From a virus: a stretch of 25,026 bases of DNA. The position numbers were made by a program, and so were the translations under genes. Shown piece by piece: positions 13,919 through 21,794 of the stretch. The stretch is taken from positions 1 to 25,026 of IMG/VR virus record IMGVR_UViG_3300036770_001658. One strand, 5' to 3'. Positions within the stretch are counted from its first letter, which is position 1; every line of letters begins with the position of its first letter. The notes beneath the pieces were generated by a model. That model searched no databases and was not told the DNA's origin. It saw only the letters and a list, made by a program, of their open reading frames with translations.

Positions 13919-15283
13919 TCAGGCGGCGAACTTGAGAGCCACGATCGGGCCGGCCTTGCTCGTGTCGCCCAGGTCATGAGCGACCATCGCAACGCGAGCC
14001 GTGGCGAAGGTCAGAAGCTGGTCGAACTCGATGAACCGGCTCGCGTCGGTCTTCACGCTGATCTCACGCCGCGTGCCCATCGTGCACGCCTGCGAGAGGT
14101 CGCCGAAGAGGCACGCGATCTTGGTCGCCGTGCCCGACAGAGCCGACTCAAGGGGATGGGTCAGCACCACCGGGAAGCCGAGGAACTGGAGCCCGGCACC
14201 ACCGGCCACGTCGGCACCGTTGTTGCCACCGGCCGCCATGAGCAGCCGCAGCATCGAGGAGCCGTAGCCCGCCGGCGAAATGTAAAACTTCGCATTGCGG
14301 CGTGCGTACAGGGGCAGCTTCGCGACCAGATTGGTGAAGTCGAGAAGATCGAGCCCGCCGAACGTGTTGTTCCCCGTGTCGGCCGTCACGACGCTCGCGG
14401 AGTGCGTGCCGTCGTTGATGGCGACCGCGACACCCGTGGTGCCGTGGTAGGTGCCACCGCTGCCGGTGCCGATGAAGCCGGCGTTATCGAAGGCTTCGGC
14501 ATACGCCTGGGCCACCTCGACCGCCATCGCATCGGCGAGGTCGATGACCGAATCCTCGACCAGCGACATCGGCACGCGGTTGTCCACGCCCCAGAGCTTC
14601 GCGACGAGTTGCACGTTGTCGAACGTGACGTTGCTCGTCTCGGGAGCCGCGTTCTCGCCGATCGGGCGAGCGGTCAGACCGCCGGTGCGACGGGCGATGA
14701 GCAGCGTGTCGCTGTTCATGCCGACGTTGCGGGCGTTCGCGGGATAGGCACCGAACTCCTCGACGAGCCGGATGATCTCGCTGGAGAGTTCATCGTTGGT
14801 CAGCACACCGCCGAGCGAGTTGATCCCGCCGGCCTGGGCGCGGCTCTGGACGCCGTGATCGGCACACCACCGACGGGCCTCCTCGTCACCGAGAAGACCG
14901 GCACGGATCGCCATGCCGGCACGGTAGGCACGCTCCTCGCAGCGGAAGCCGCGGAGGGGGCGGTGAGCCTTGGGAACGGCGAACACTGGGGTCTTGCGAC
15001 TCTCCACGGCGGGGGTCTCCTCGACGGTGGCTTCGATCTTCTTGGCGGGGGCGGAACGCTCCAGCACGCTGCGGAGTTCCAGTTCCTTCGCCTGCACGCG
15101 CTGCATGAACTCGATCCGCTCGCGGAGCTTGTCGGCCTTCGCCTCAAGCGACCGCAGCGAAGCCTCCTGCTCCTCGGTCATGGGCTCCGCGGGAGCCTCG
15201 CCCTCGGGCGCGTCCTCGGTCATCGCCTCCATCTCAGCGACGACGGCGGCCAGTTCTTCGAGCAGTGCCTTCAGCTTTTCCAC
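13919..15283 (-). CDS. Major capsid protein, HK97 fold, 454 aa
   Basis: The first 100 residues form a charged coiled coil (LEELAAVVAEMEAM, then KADKLRERIEFMQRVQAKEL), the delta domain that acts as an internal scaffold and is removed by the protease. From about residue 150 the pattern is that of HK97-type capsids: LTNDELSSEIIRLVEEFGAY, TGGLTARPIGENAAPETSNV, a middle AEAFDNAGFIGTGSGG, and a C-terminal FDQLLTFATARVAMVAHDLG. The GTG start at 15283 follows AGGAGC (15291-15296) with an 8-base spacer. Cleavage would be expected near residues 95 to 115, judging by HK97, but the site cannot be fixed from sequence. Confidence 0.92.
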   Translation of the reverse strand: MEKLKALLEELAAVVAEMEAMTEDAPEGEAPAEPMTEEQEASLRSLEAKADKLRERIEFMQRVQAKELELRSVLERSAPAKKIEATVEETPAVESRKTPVFAVPKAHRPLRGFRCEERAYRAGMAIRAGLLGDEEARRWCADHGVQSRAQAGGINSLGGVLTNDELSSEIIRLVEEFGAYPANARNVGMNSDTLLIARRTGGLTARPIGENAAPETSNVTFDNVQLVAKLWGVDNRVPMSLVEDSVIDLADAMAVEVAQAYAEAFDNAGFIGTGSGGTYHGTTGVAVAINDGTHSASVVTADTGNNTFGGLDLLDFTNLVAKLPLYARRNAKFYISPAGYGSSMLRLLMAAGGNNGADVAGGAGLQFLGFPVVLTHPLESALSGTATKIACLFGDLSQACTMGTRREISVKTDASRFIEFDQLLTFATARVAMVAHDLGDTSKAGPIVALKFAA

Positions 15284-15310
15284 GAGGATCGCTCCTGTAT
15301 TCGGGTCTGC

Positions 15311-15331
15311 GGCGACGCGATCGCGTTCGCC
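15311..15331. repeat. Palindrome ahead of the capsid gene
   Basis: ACGCGATCGCGT (15315-15326) is a perfect 12-bp palindrome. With one bulged base it extends to GGCG and CGCC on either side. It lies in the 86-base gap between the zinc-ribbon gene and the capsid start, 28 bases before the start codon, close to two copies of CCCGAAAC (15335-15342 and 15355-15362). It could be an RNA hairpin controlling capsid expression or an operator. Nothing shows which. Confidence 0.4.
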
Positions 15332-15369
15332 TATCCCGAAACTAGGAGCCGTGCCCCGAAACCATGCAG

Positions 15370-15552
15370 TTACGCACGGTCGGCAGTAAAAGACTTCCGC
15401 CGCACTTCAGCGGCCGGAACGATCTGCTTGTCGGTGCAGCCGCACCGCTGGCACCGCAAATACCGGGTTTGGTATTCGCCGCTGCGAACGCTGGACGCGA
15501 CGGCGTACTTGCCGTCGCGGCACCGTGGGCACGAATCACCACTAGCGGCCAT
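15370..15552 (-). CDS. Small zinc-ribbon protein, 60 aa
   Basis: The ORF starts with ATG at 15552 inside the end of the protease gene (11-base overlap). It has two cysteine pairs, SCPRC (about 8 to 11) and RCQRCGC (about 34 to 39), spaced as in a zinc ribbon. A beta-hairpin-like segment SGEYQTRYLR lies between them, and the C-terminus is basic. Similar zinc-ribbon mini-proteins are common in phages, with roles in nucleic-acid binding or unknown. Its location between protease and capsid is notable, since neither neighbour needs a DNA-binding factor. Confidence 0.7.
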   Translation of the reverse strand: MAASGDSCPRCRDGKYAVASSVRSGEYQTRYLRCQRCGCTDKQIVPAAEVRRKSFTADRA

Positions 15553-16555
15553 GCTGCCTCAAGACATCGCGGTAGAACGCGGCCCGCGCCGCAAGATGCT
15601 TGCGGGCCTCCTCGTGACGCCGCCGCTCCTGGCGGAAGTGGTCGAATGACCGCTGGGCCACCTTCACGTCGGCGTCTGGATACGCCGGAAACGTCACCGG
15701 GCCGACATCGAGAAGCGAGTCGATACGCTGAATCGTCCGCACGCTGCGGCCGTCCTCGACCGCCCACGAGTCGCCGCCCTGCGGCACGGTGAAACTGAAC
15801 GACGAACCCTTCACGATGCCAGCCTGAATGTTGCTGGCAATATCGCGACCGTAGGACGTGTCAGGCACCGGGAACTCGTAGCGGAGACCCACGTCATCGA
15901 CGCTCAGTTTGAGCGTGCCGGGATAGCGGGCGAGGGGATAGTTCGGGTCGTGATTCCAGAGTGCCCGCGTCTCCAGCGGGCGACGCCGGCCGCGACGCTC
16001 AGCCACGATGGCAAACGCACCGGGATCAAGCCGCTCCACGAAGTCGCCCAGGTCGAGGGACAGCACGCCGAACTTCGCGGCGTAGCCGACAACGTATTCC
16101 CGCTCGGCACCGTCTTCGCTGCGGCTCTCGACCGCGAGCAGTGGCACCGCCGACTCGATCTCGTCAATCGCCAGGGAACGCCGTTCGATGTTGCCCATGA
16201 TGCTCCTGCCCTCCTCGTCTGCCGCTTCGATCTGCTTGGTCAGTTTGCTCGCCCACGCCTGCCCAGGATCACCGCCCCATAGCGCCCAGGCTATACGCCC
16301 AGCACTCGGGAAGCCGTCCTCGCCGGGGCTCCATCCTTCGCCCTGCTTGTCCACCTCGTGCCGGGCGAAGTAGCTCTCCATCCGCTTCGCCGTGTCTGGC
16401 GAGATGTTCGTGCCGTTCGAGAGGTCGCGTGCTCTGGCAACGCCGACTGCCGTGCCGCCGCGGCCGTACTCGTCACGCCACGCGAGCCCCTTCGCCGCTT
16501 CCTCGCGAACGCCATCCGGCGGGCTGAAGTCGATGTGGTCATATCTAGCCGCCAC
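15542..16555 (-). CDS. Prohead protease (HK97 S78 family) with extra N-terminal domain, 337 aa
   Basis: GTG at 16555 has GGAGG seven bases upstream (16563-16567); the frame upstream of it overlaps the portal and is not coding. Residues 14 to 103 form a separate domain, GVREEAAKGLAWRDEYGRGG to ALWGGDPGQAWA, with an RMESYFARHEVDK centre, which I know from other phage proteins but cannot assign a role. Residues 120 to 300 are the peptidase: LWNHDPNYPLAR (H202), GIVKGSSFSF (S252) and a C-terminal VGPVTFPAYPDA. The usual third residue is not obvious: a D283 stands near where Glu is common. The enzyme would cleave capsid delta domains. An internal ATG (16198) has its own AGGAG. Confidence 0.9.
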   Translation of the reverse strand: MAARYDHIDFSPPDGVREEAAKGLAWRDEYGRGGTAVGVARARDLSNGTNISPDTAKRMESYFARHEVDKQGEGWSPGEDGFPSAGRIAWALWGGDPGQAWASKLTKQIEAADEEGRSIMGNIERRSLAIDEIESAVPLLAVESRSEDGAEREYVVGYAAKFGVLSLDLGDFVERLDPGAFAIVAERRGRRRPLETRALWNHDPNYPLARYPGTLKLSVDDVGLRYEFPVPDTSYGRDIASNIQAGIVKGSSFSFTVPQGGDSWAVEDGRSVRTIQRIDSLLDVGPVTFPAYPDADVKVAQRSFDHFRQERRRHEEARKHLAARAAFYRDVLRQHGR

Positions 16556-18383
16556 GCTTCCGCCTCCGCGGCTTGGCTCGCGACGACTGCTCAACCGGCG
16601 GCGGCTCGGGCAGCGGGTCGATCTTCGTGAGCGTCGCGACCTTGTGCCCGACTTGCGTGCCGGTCGGCCGCCACCCGCCGCTGACCTCCTCATAGACAGT
16701 GATGAGGGCGGCGGGGTCTTCCTCGGTCGCGTCGATCGTGAAGTCGGTGCCGGGGATATCGAGCGTGCCGTAGTCCATGACGTGATCGACTCGCCCGCGA
16801 GCGCGACCGCCAGACGAATCCCACGACACGAAGTCGCCCTCCGCGACGCTGCCGGGGGCGGCACGCTGGGAGGCTTCCTCCAAGGCGGGAGCCTCGCCCG
16901 GCATCGCGACCGGCTCGGTGTTCGTGCCGGCGATGATCGCGTTCACCGTCGATGCTGGGATGCCTGGGAACGCGGCGGCGATAATCGCCTTCGCACCTTG
17001 CTCGTTCAAGAGCCCGGCGTTGTATTGGGCGACGATCTCCAACAGGCTCGAAACCTGGGCACCGTTGAGCGACACGTCGGCGATCTGCGGGCCTTCCTCG
17101 GCCTCGACCGCCGGGGCTTCGCTGGCCGGCTCGGGAGCCGGGGCAACCTCGTCCACCACGATCTCCTCGACCACCGGTGCCGGCACTTCCGGCTCGGCAG
17201 CCGCCTTATCGAGCGTGGTCATGTTGAGTTGCACGAACCGCGTGTCGCCGCCTTCGACGGGGTTCATGTTCTCCCACGAGCGGATCTCGTTCACGCTCGC
17301 CACGCCTAGATTCCAGAGCGTGTTGTAGTAGGTCGCCCGGCCCGCGGCGTCGGCCCGCAACGCACCGCGCGTGTCGAACTCTGCGAAATATTCGTCGTCG
17401 TCGAGAAGGTCGCGAGCGATGGCAGACTCGATCCGCCGCAGCCACGGCATCAAGCCGTTCTGCACGTAGTCAAGCGACTGCTGCTCGATGTTGCTGTATG
17501 ACGACCGCGACAGGTCGCCCACGAGATGCGGCGGGATGCCCCAGATGCGGCACACCTCCTCGACTTGGAATCGCCGCGCCTCCAAAAACTGCGACTCTTG
17601 ATTGTTGCCGCCGAGCTCGTTGACCTTGAGCCCGCCCTGCAAGACTGCCGTTCGGTTGCTGCGGTCGGGGCCGCGATGAGCGCGTTCCCACTGGTTCCGC
17701 GTGTTCTCGGCCGCCTCGGGCGAAAGCATCTGATCGGTCGAGAGGATCACGCCTGGACGTGCCCCGTTGCCGAAAAACGTCGCCCCGTGAATCTCGCACG
17801 CGCGTGCCAGCCCGATTGCGTCGCGGGCAAGCTCGATCATCGACATCCCGTTCACGCCGTCGTCGCTCATGCCGCGAACCGACATGATCGCATCTTGCGT
17901 GTAGACGGTCGAAGTGCCAGACGCCTCGCGATACGTGTACCGCAGCCGGCCGTTCTCAATCTGATCGGTCTTCATCCGCGACGGGTGCAGCGGCACGATT
18001 TCGCTGATCTGCCCGCCCGCATACACCTTCTCGTCAAACGCCGCGCCGGTCGCCAGCAAGTGCAGCATCATCTGCTCTCGCCACTCAAACGAGGTCTGCC
18101 ACGAGTTCGGCTGCGTGTGCAGGATGCGATAGAGCGGGTGCTCGCGAGCGATCTCTTTGCCACCGCCCGGCAGCCGGCGATACAGGTGCAGCGGCAAGCC
18201 CGCCACGCTGGTCGAGAGCACGCGGATGCACGCGAGCACCACGGTAGACCGCAGGGCCGTCTCCGCGTCCACCTTGACGCCCGACGGGTTGCGGTTGCTC
18301 GATGCCCAGCCGCCGGATTCGTAGTCCCAGTTGCGGGCGTCTTCGCCAGGGAGCCAGAGGATGCGGTGTGCGTTGGCGATCAT
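16545..18383 (-). CDS. Portal protein (HK97 family) with long C-terminal extension, 612 aa
   Basis: Residues 20 to 390 fit the HK97-type portal: TVVLACIRVLSTSVAGLPLH, YAGGQISEIVPLHPSRM, ARDAIGLARACEIHGATFFG, VCRIWGIPPHLVGDLSRSSY and SLDYVQNGLMPWLRRIE. The dodecameric ring it forms is the DNA channel and terminase docking site. The usual portal ends near 400 residues. Here an acidic Pro/Glu/Ala linker (391 to 431) is followed by SLNGAQVSSLLEIVAQYNAG (438 to 457) and then by a domain at 513 to 590 (AEGDFVSWDSSGGRARGRVD and GHKVATLTKI). That last domain resembles the small DUF2945 / TUDOR-like fold often attached to phage head proteins. The basic tail PRRRKRGG could bind DNA. ATG at 18383 is coupled by ATGA. 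Confidence 0.92.
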   Translation of the reverse strand: MIANAHRILWLPGEDARNWDYESGGWASSNRNPSGVKVDAETALRSTVVLACIRVLSTSVAGLPLHLYRRLPGGGKEIAREHPLYRILHTQPNSWQTSFEWREQMMLHLLATGAAFDEKVYAGGQISEIVPLHPSRMKTDQIENGRLRYTYREASGTSTVYTQDAIMSVRGMSDDGVNGMSMIELARDAIGLARACEIHGATFFGNGARPGVILSTDQMLSPEAAENTRNQWERAHRGPDRSNRTAVLQGGLKVNELGGNNQESQFLEARRFQVEEVCRIWGIPPHLVGDLSRSSYSNIEQQSLDYVQNGLMPWLRRIESAIARDLLDDDEYFAEFDTRGALRADAAGRATYYNTLWNLGVASVNEIRSWENMNPVEGGDTRFVQLNMTTLDKAAAEPEVPAPVVEEIVVDEVAPAPEPASEAPAVEAEEGPQIADVSLNGAQVSSLLEIVAQYNAGLLNEQGAKAIIAAAFPGIPASTVNAIIAGTNTEPVAMPGEAPALEEASQRAAPGSVAEGDFVSWDSSGGRARGRVDHVMDYGTLDIPGTDFTIDATEEDPAALITVYEEVSGGWRPTGTQVGHKVATLTKIDPLPEPPPVEQSSRAKPRRRKRGG

Positions 18384-20017
18384 AGGATCAGGATGGAGGG
18401 TTCGGCTGCTGGCTTGTTCGTGATCTGCGACGACTCCCAGCCACCAAGGGCAAAGATGAGAGCCACGATTCCGTCGATGCGACCCGTGCTCTTTTTCTTC
18501 ACCGGCCGCACGTCCTCAAACGCGTTTGTCTCCACGGTCACATTCGCGGCCATCCACGACAGAACGGGGTTGCCGCCGTGGCGAATTCGGTTCTGCAGCG
18601 TGAGAGCCTCAAGCCTTTTCGTGCCCGAGCTCATGCCGCGGAACCCTTGGCTCCATCCTGACACTTTCAGCCCCGCCCCTTGCAGTTCCACCGCCAACTG
18701 CACCGCCCCGGTGAGATCCATGTAGACGTGCTCGATCTGGTGATTCTTCGCGTACTCAAGCACGAACTCGCGAATCTTCGAGTGGTCGATCACGTTCCCG
18801 TCGGTCGCCGTGATGTAGCCAGAGTTCACCCAATGCTGAAAGGGTTGCCGGTCGGTTCGCTCCCGCTCCATGATGAGGTCGCGCGGTGCCCAGAACATCG
18901 CGTCCACCTCGAACTCGTCGCCCTCGCACGGGTACAGAGCGACCATCGCCGATAGGTCAGTGCTCTTCGACAAGTCCATGCCGAGGATGCACTTCCGCCC
19001 GGCGAATGGAGAAGTCGGGCCGGACGAGCACGCAGCCCACTTCTCGGGGTCAAGCCACCGCTGGCTGCTCTCAGTCCAGACCCCGAGCGAGTAGCGGAGC
19101 CAGCCGTTCAGCTTGGTCGCTTTGTTCTTCGCCTCGCGGGCATCCGCCGCGAACGATTCCTCGGTCATGGTGATGCCCATGCCGGGGTTGACCCGCCGCC
19201 ATACCGCCGGGTCGAAGTAGTCCTCCGAGCCGTCAGTCTTCGCCCCGTAGATCCGCCCGTAGAACCGGGGATCATACTTCGGGTCGGCGATGACTTGCTC
19301 AGCGTACTCGTGCTGCTCCCAGCAAATCGTGTCGCGGCGATCGCCCGCCGTGGTGATCGTGCAAAGCAGCGGAGCCCGGCGAGATCGACCCGAGTACCGC
19401 AACGCCTCGAATAGCCGGCGGTCGGGCCACGCGTGCAGTTCGTCGCAGAACACGAACGAATACGACGGGCCTTCCGCCGCCCCGGCGTCCCGCGAGATCA
19501 CCCGCATACTTGATCCGGTCGCGGCACAGAATATCGTCTTCCGCGAGTCGATCACTTCGAGCACGTCGCGTAGCTCGGGCGACCGCTTCACCATCGCGGC
19601 GGTCTCGTCAAAGATGATGCCGGCTTGGTTGCGATCCTTCGCCGCGATGCACCCGAGCTCGCCTTCGCCCTCCATCAAGAGATGCCAGATGGACAGGCAC
19701 GACAGGAGCGTGCTCTTTGCGTTTTTCTTCGGCACCTCCAGGTACGCGAGCCGATAGCGGCGGGTATCTTCGCCCTTGACCTTCCACCCGTAGAGCGGCT
19801 CGATCACGTCGTGCTTGTGCCAATCGAGCAGCCGCATCGGCTCGCCGGCTTTGGCGGTCGGGGAGTCTTTTGTGTGACAGCACACCGACTCCAGAAACCC
19901 GATCACGAGATCGGCGTCATCCTGGCGGTATTCGTAGCCCGGCACCCGCTCGGCTTCACGCCTTGCGGGAAGCCTTGAGGGCGCGGAACTTTTCGAGGGC
20001 GCTTTCCGCCTTGGCAT
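18380..20017 (-). CDS. terL: Terminase large subunit, 545 aa
   Basis: An ATPase domain and a nuclease domain are visible. The deviant Walker A is VPKKNAKST (95 to 103) and Walker B is FVFCDELH (188 to 195). A coupling motif TITTAG follows at 220 to 225. In the nuclease domain GMDLSKSTD (346 to 354) supplies D348, D435 is in YMDLTG, and D515 is in GRIDGIVAL. These match the HK97-like Terminase_1 family, which cuts and translocates phage DNA. The start at 20017 overlaps the small subunit by 62 bases and has GGTGGAG close upstream; a GTG at 19945 is the alternative. The C-terminus overlaps the portal start by four bases. Confidence 0.93.
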   Translation of the reverse strand: MPRRKAPSKSSAPSRLPARREAERVPGYEYRQDDADLVIGFLESVCCHTKDSPTAKAGEPMRLLDWHKHDVIEPLYGWKVKGEDTRRYRLAYLEVPKKNAKSTLLSCLSIWHLLMEGEGELGCIAAKDRNQAGIIFDETAAMVKRSPELRDVLEVIDSRKTIFCAATGSSMRVISRDAGAAEGPSYSFVFCDELHAWPDRRLFEALRYSGRSRRAPLLCTITTAGDRRDTICWEQHEYAEQVIADPKYDPRFYGRIYGAKTDGSEDYFDPAVWRRVNPGMGITMTEESFAADAREAKNKATKLNGWLRYSLGVWTESSQRWLDPEKWAACSSGPTSPFAGRKCILGMDLSKSTDLSAMVALYPCEGDEFEVDAMFWAPRDLIMERERTDRQPFQHWVNSGYITATDGNVIDHSKIREFVLEYAKNHQIEHVYMDLTGAVQLAVELQGAGLKVSGWSQGFRGMSSGTKRLEALTLQNRIRHGGNPVLSWMAANVTVETNAFEDVRPVKKKSTGRIDGIVALIFALGGWESSQITNKPAAEPSILIL

Positions 20018-20453
20018 CCGGCTCCACCTTGAGCGACGACCTCGCGGCCGGCGACAGCCCGAAGTCGCTCTCCAGTTGTCGCAGTTGCTGGGCGAGCTTA
20101 TGGGCGATGCTCACCTCGGGACGTTGAGCGACGTACTTCACCTCGCCCTTGTCGTTCAGAATTCCATACGTGTCGCCGTCTGCCTTCAGTTTCGCCCGGA
20201 CGGCAAGCCACCATTCCCACGTGTCGCAGTAGCGGGCGAGTGCCTCGACATCGGCACGCGTCATCACGCGGGTCGCCTGGAGCATCGGCAGCAACTCGCG
20301 CCACCTGGCGGCGGCGACTTCGCCAAGGTGAGGCGGCATCGCGATGCCGTCGGCCGGCGGCTGCGGCTCGGCGTCGTTTAGCCGCTGCTTGCCAGGATTG
20401 CCGCGAAGGATTTTCAACGGCGTCGGGGCTGGTTTTGGTCCGCGTCTGCCCAT
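19956..20453 (-). CDS. terS: Terminase small subunit, P27-like, 165 aa
   Basis: The N-terminus MGRRGPKPAPTPLKILRGNP and following KQRLNDAEPQPP are the classic opening of P27-family small terminases, with the PtplKxLrGNPgK pattern. A central helical region (AAARWRELLPMLQATRVMTR to CDTWEWWLAVR) and a C-terminal EVSIAHKLAQQLRQLESDFG (about 112 to 131) complete the family layout. The protein recognises the packaging site and regulates the large subunit. No Shine-Dalgarno is seen ahead of the ATG at 20453; a hairpin followed by five U ends 15 bases upstream. Confidence 0.92.
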   Translation of the reverse strand: MGRRGPKPAPTPLKILRGNPGKQRLNDAEPQPPADGIAMPPHLGEVAAARWRELLPMLQATRVMTRADVEALARYCDTWEWWLAVRAKLKADGDTYGILNDKGEVKYVAQRPEVSIAHKLAQQLRQLESDFGLSPAARSSLKVEPDAKAESALEKFRALKASRKA

Positions 20454-20468
20454 GATGTTTGCTTGATG

Positions 20469-20504
20469 AAAAACGGGGCAATCCGGGTGGCGACCCTACC
20501 CCCG
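20469..20504 (-). terminator. Hairpin with U5, possible terminator or attenuator
   Basis: On the minus-strand RNA, CGGGG and CCCCG (20500-20504 and 20474-20478) form an outer stem. A 4-bp GGGT/ACCC stem with loop CGCC lies inside it (20485-20496). TTTTT follows directly (20469-20473). This looks like an intrinsic terminator, yet it ends only 15 bases before the terminase start, so it would act as an attenuator between the accessory genes and the packaging genes. The rest of the 164-base gap (20505-20617) is GC-rich with no ORF that I trust. Confidence 0.45.
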
Positions 20505-20617
20505 TGGCGTTACCCGCGGCCACCCCTCCCCACTGGGACTTCTGGTTTTCCTCAGACGTGCCCGGCGCGGCGGCACCCGCCCTCCCCGCCGGCACCGGCT
20601 GCCTATCTTCCGTGCAA

Positions 20618-20941
20618 TCATTCGCGGTTGCTTTTCCGGCTGTGGCAACTCACGCACAGACACTGCCCGCCGGCCACGTCATACCGCGAGCGTCCATCGC
20701 GGCAGTGGTCGGTGCCATGCACCACCGGGCTGACGTGATCCGCGTGCGCCTGCCGCTTGTCAGCACACACGCGGCCGCATTGCTGGCACTGCCACGCGTC
20801 GCGGGTCAGCACCGCCAGCCGCCACGCCTTGTGCCTGGCGTCGCAGTACCCACGGGCTGCCGCGTTTGGTCGCTGCTCTGCCGCTGTGACGCTGGCGGAG
20901 CGGAGACGCGGCGGCCTGTGAGTGGGGATACGCGTCGGCAT
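20618..20941 (-). CDS. HNH endonuclease, 107 aa
   Basis: The core is visible: CQQC (C52, C55) zinc ligands, HADHVSPV (D68, H69) and CVSCHSRKSNRE (C96, C99, H100). HNH proteins beside the terminase, like HK97 gp74, help the terminase make its cut. The central position usually Asn in this fold reads DVAGGQCLC, so the N of HNH may be replaced by Gly; this could weaken the turn or reflect an alignment shift. The N-terminal 35 residues are basic. The ATG lies just inside the end of the upstream gene, without a strong Shine-Dalgarno. Confidence 0.85.
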   Translation of the reverse strand: MPTRIPTHRPPRLRSASVTAAEQRPNAAARGYCDARHKAWRLAVLTRDAWQCQQCGRVCADKRQAHADHVSPVVHGTDHCRDGRSRYDVAGGQCLCVSCHSRKSNRE

Positions 20942-20944
20942 ATC

Positions 20945-21301
20945 TCACGACTTGAACGACACGATCCCGATGGTTCCGGTCGAGTTCGTGGTACCGCTGA
21001 CAATCCGCACGTAGGGCACAGCGAACACCGCGTCGGGCAGCGAATAGATTTGCCCCTCGGTCGTGCTCGGGGCGAGCGTCACGTCGGCGGCCGAGCCATC
21101 GGCACCATACACCCGGCGGTACGGGCCGGCCTCCGCGATCGAGCCCCAGCACTGGAGCGAAGCGGATGCCGTGACCATCGTGCCGACCGAGATGACGCCG
21201 CCGGCCATGTCGTCAACGCGGATCGTGGTGGCGTCGGCGGTCGCCGTGCCGAGGGTGATGCTGACGCTGCGAACGCGACGCTTGATCTTGATTTCGCTCA
21301 T
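20945..21301 (-). CDS. Small beta-rich phage protein, 118 aa
   Basis: ATG at 21301 has GGAG six bases upstream. After a basic start MSEIKIKRRVRSVSITLGTA the protein is Thr/Val/Ala-rich with many predicted strands and ends IVSGTTNSTGTIGIVSFKS. The composition resembles the virion decoration and tail proteins elsewhere in the window, but it lies upstream of the HNH and terminase genes rather than in the head cluster. I recognise no family. It could be a structural protein carried in an unusual place. Confidence 0.68.
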   Translation of the reverse strand: MSEIKIKRRVRSVSITLGTATADATTIRVDDMAGGVISVGTMVTASASLQCWGSIAEAGPYRRVYGADGSAADVTLAPSTTEGQIYSLPDAVFAVPYVRIVSGTTNSTGTIGIVSFKS

Positions 21302-21381
21302 GGCTGCTCCAGTGTGGCGCGGGTCTGGCCCGACTCGTGGCCTGTCTCCAGCCTACGCCGCGAGCCCCGCAGGCTTGCAGT

Positions 21382-21609
21382 TCACTTGTGCTGCGGCACG
21401 CGTGCGGGTGGCACCGGGTGCTCGATCCCGTACATCTGGTTGCCCATCACCCGCACCTCGCTTGAGTCGATGTGCACCACGCGGCCGTCGGCGAAATGGT
21501 GCACCACCCAGACGGTATTGATCGCCGGCCCGTAGTCGATGAGGAACAAGGCGTGCCCCTCGCCCAGCGGCGTCGTCACCCAGACGGGCGGGTTGCACTG
21601 GAGCATCAT
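21382..21609 (-). CDS. Small conserved phage protein, 75 aa
   Basis: The start ATGATG overlaps the stop of the preceding 59-aa ORF, giving MMLQCNPPVWVTTPLGEGHA. The sequence WVTTPLGEGHALFLIDYGPAINTVWVV and GRVVHIDSSEVRV suggests an SH3-like small beta-barrel. From memory, phages often carry a small protein with the same VTTPLGeG-A-F-IDYG-h-NT-w-V opening, of unknown function. The 80 bases after its stop (21302-21381) hold no ORF I would call. Confidence 0.7.
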   Translation of the reverse strand: MMLQCNPPVWVTTPLGEGHALFLIDYGPAINTVWVVHHFADGRVVHIDSSEVRVMGNQMYGIEHPVPPARVPQHK

Positions 21610-21785
21610 GCCGCTTCGAGCTCTTTGACCCGAGCCCGCAACCGCTCGATCTCATCCGCTGCCTCGGCCAGCGCCATGCGTTGCTCTTGGTGCTGCCGCT
21701 CGGCAGTGGCGAACCGCTCGGCTAGGTCACGCCCGAGGTGGTAGGACGCCAGGAGTCGCAGGCGTGCGGTCAGGTCGTCATTCAT
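21606..21785 (-). CDS. Small coiled-coil protein, 59 aa
   Basis: The ORF runs from ATG at 21785 to TGA at 21606, whose last bases are part of the next start. It begins MNDDLTARLRLLASYHLGRD and ends EAADEIERLRARVKELEAA. Almost the whole sequence is a helix with heptad-like Leu/Ala spacing in the last 30 residues, suggesting a coiled coil. No family is recognised. It has no clear Shine-Dalgarno, and a UUCG hairpin ends about ten bases before the start. Confidence 0.6.
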   Translation of the reverse strand: MNDDLTARLRLLASYHLGRDLAERFATAERQHQEQRMALAEAADEIERLRARVKELEAA

Positions 21786-21794
21786 GTGGGCTGT

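Noticed and set aside
13418-15649. 743-codon open frame on the plus strand
   Set aside because: It is antisense to the capsid and decoration genes, has a His/Arg/Val-rich composition without domains, and has no ribosome-binding site. Long antisense frames are common in GC-rich coding DNA. The other plus-strand frames are rejected for the same reason.
16556-16864. Upstream extension of the protease frame into the portal gene
   Set aside because: The added residues are Arg/Ser/Pro-rich shadow sequence of the portal. A GTG with GGAGG at the right distance gives a better start at 16555.
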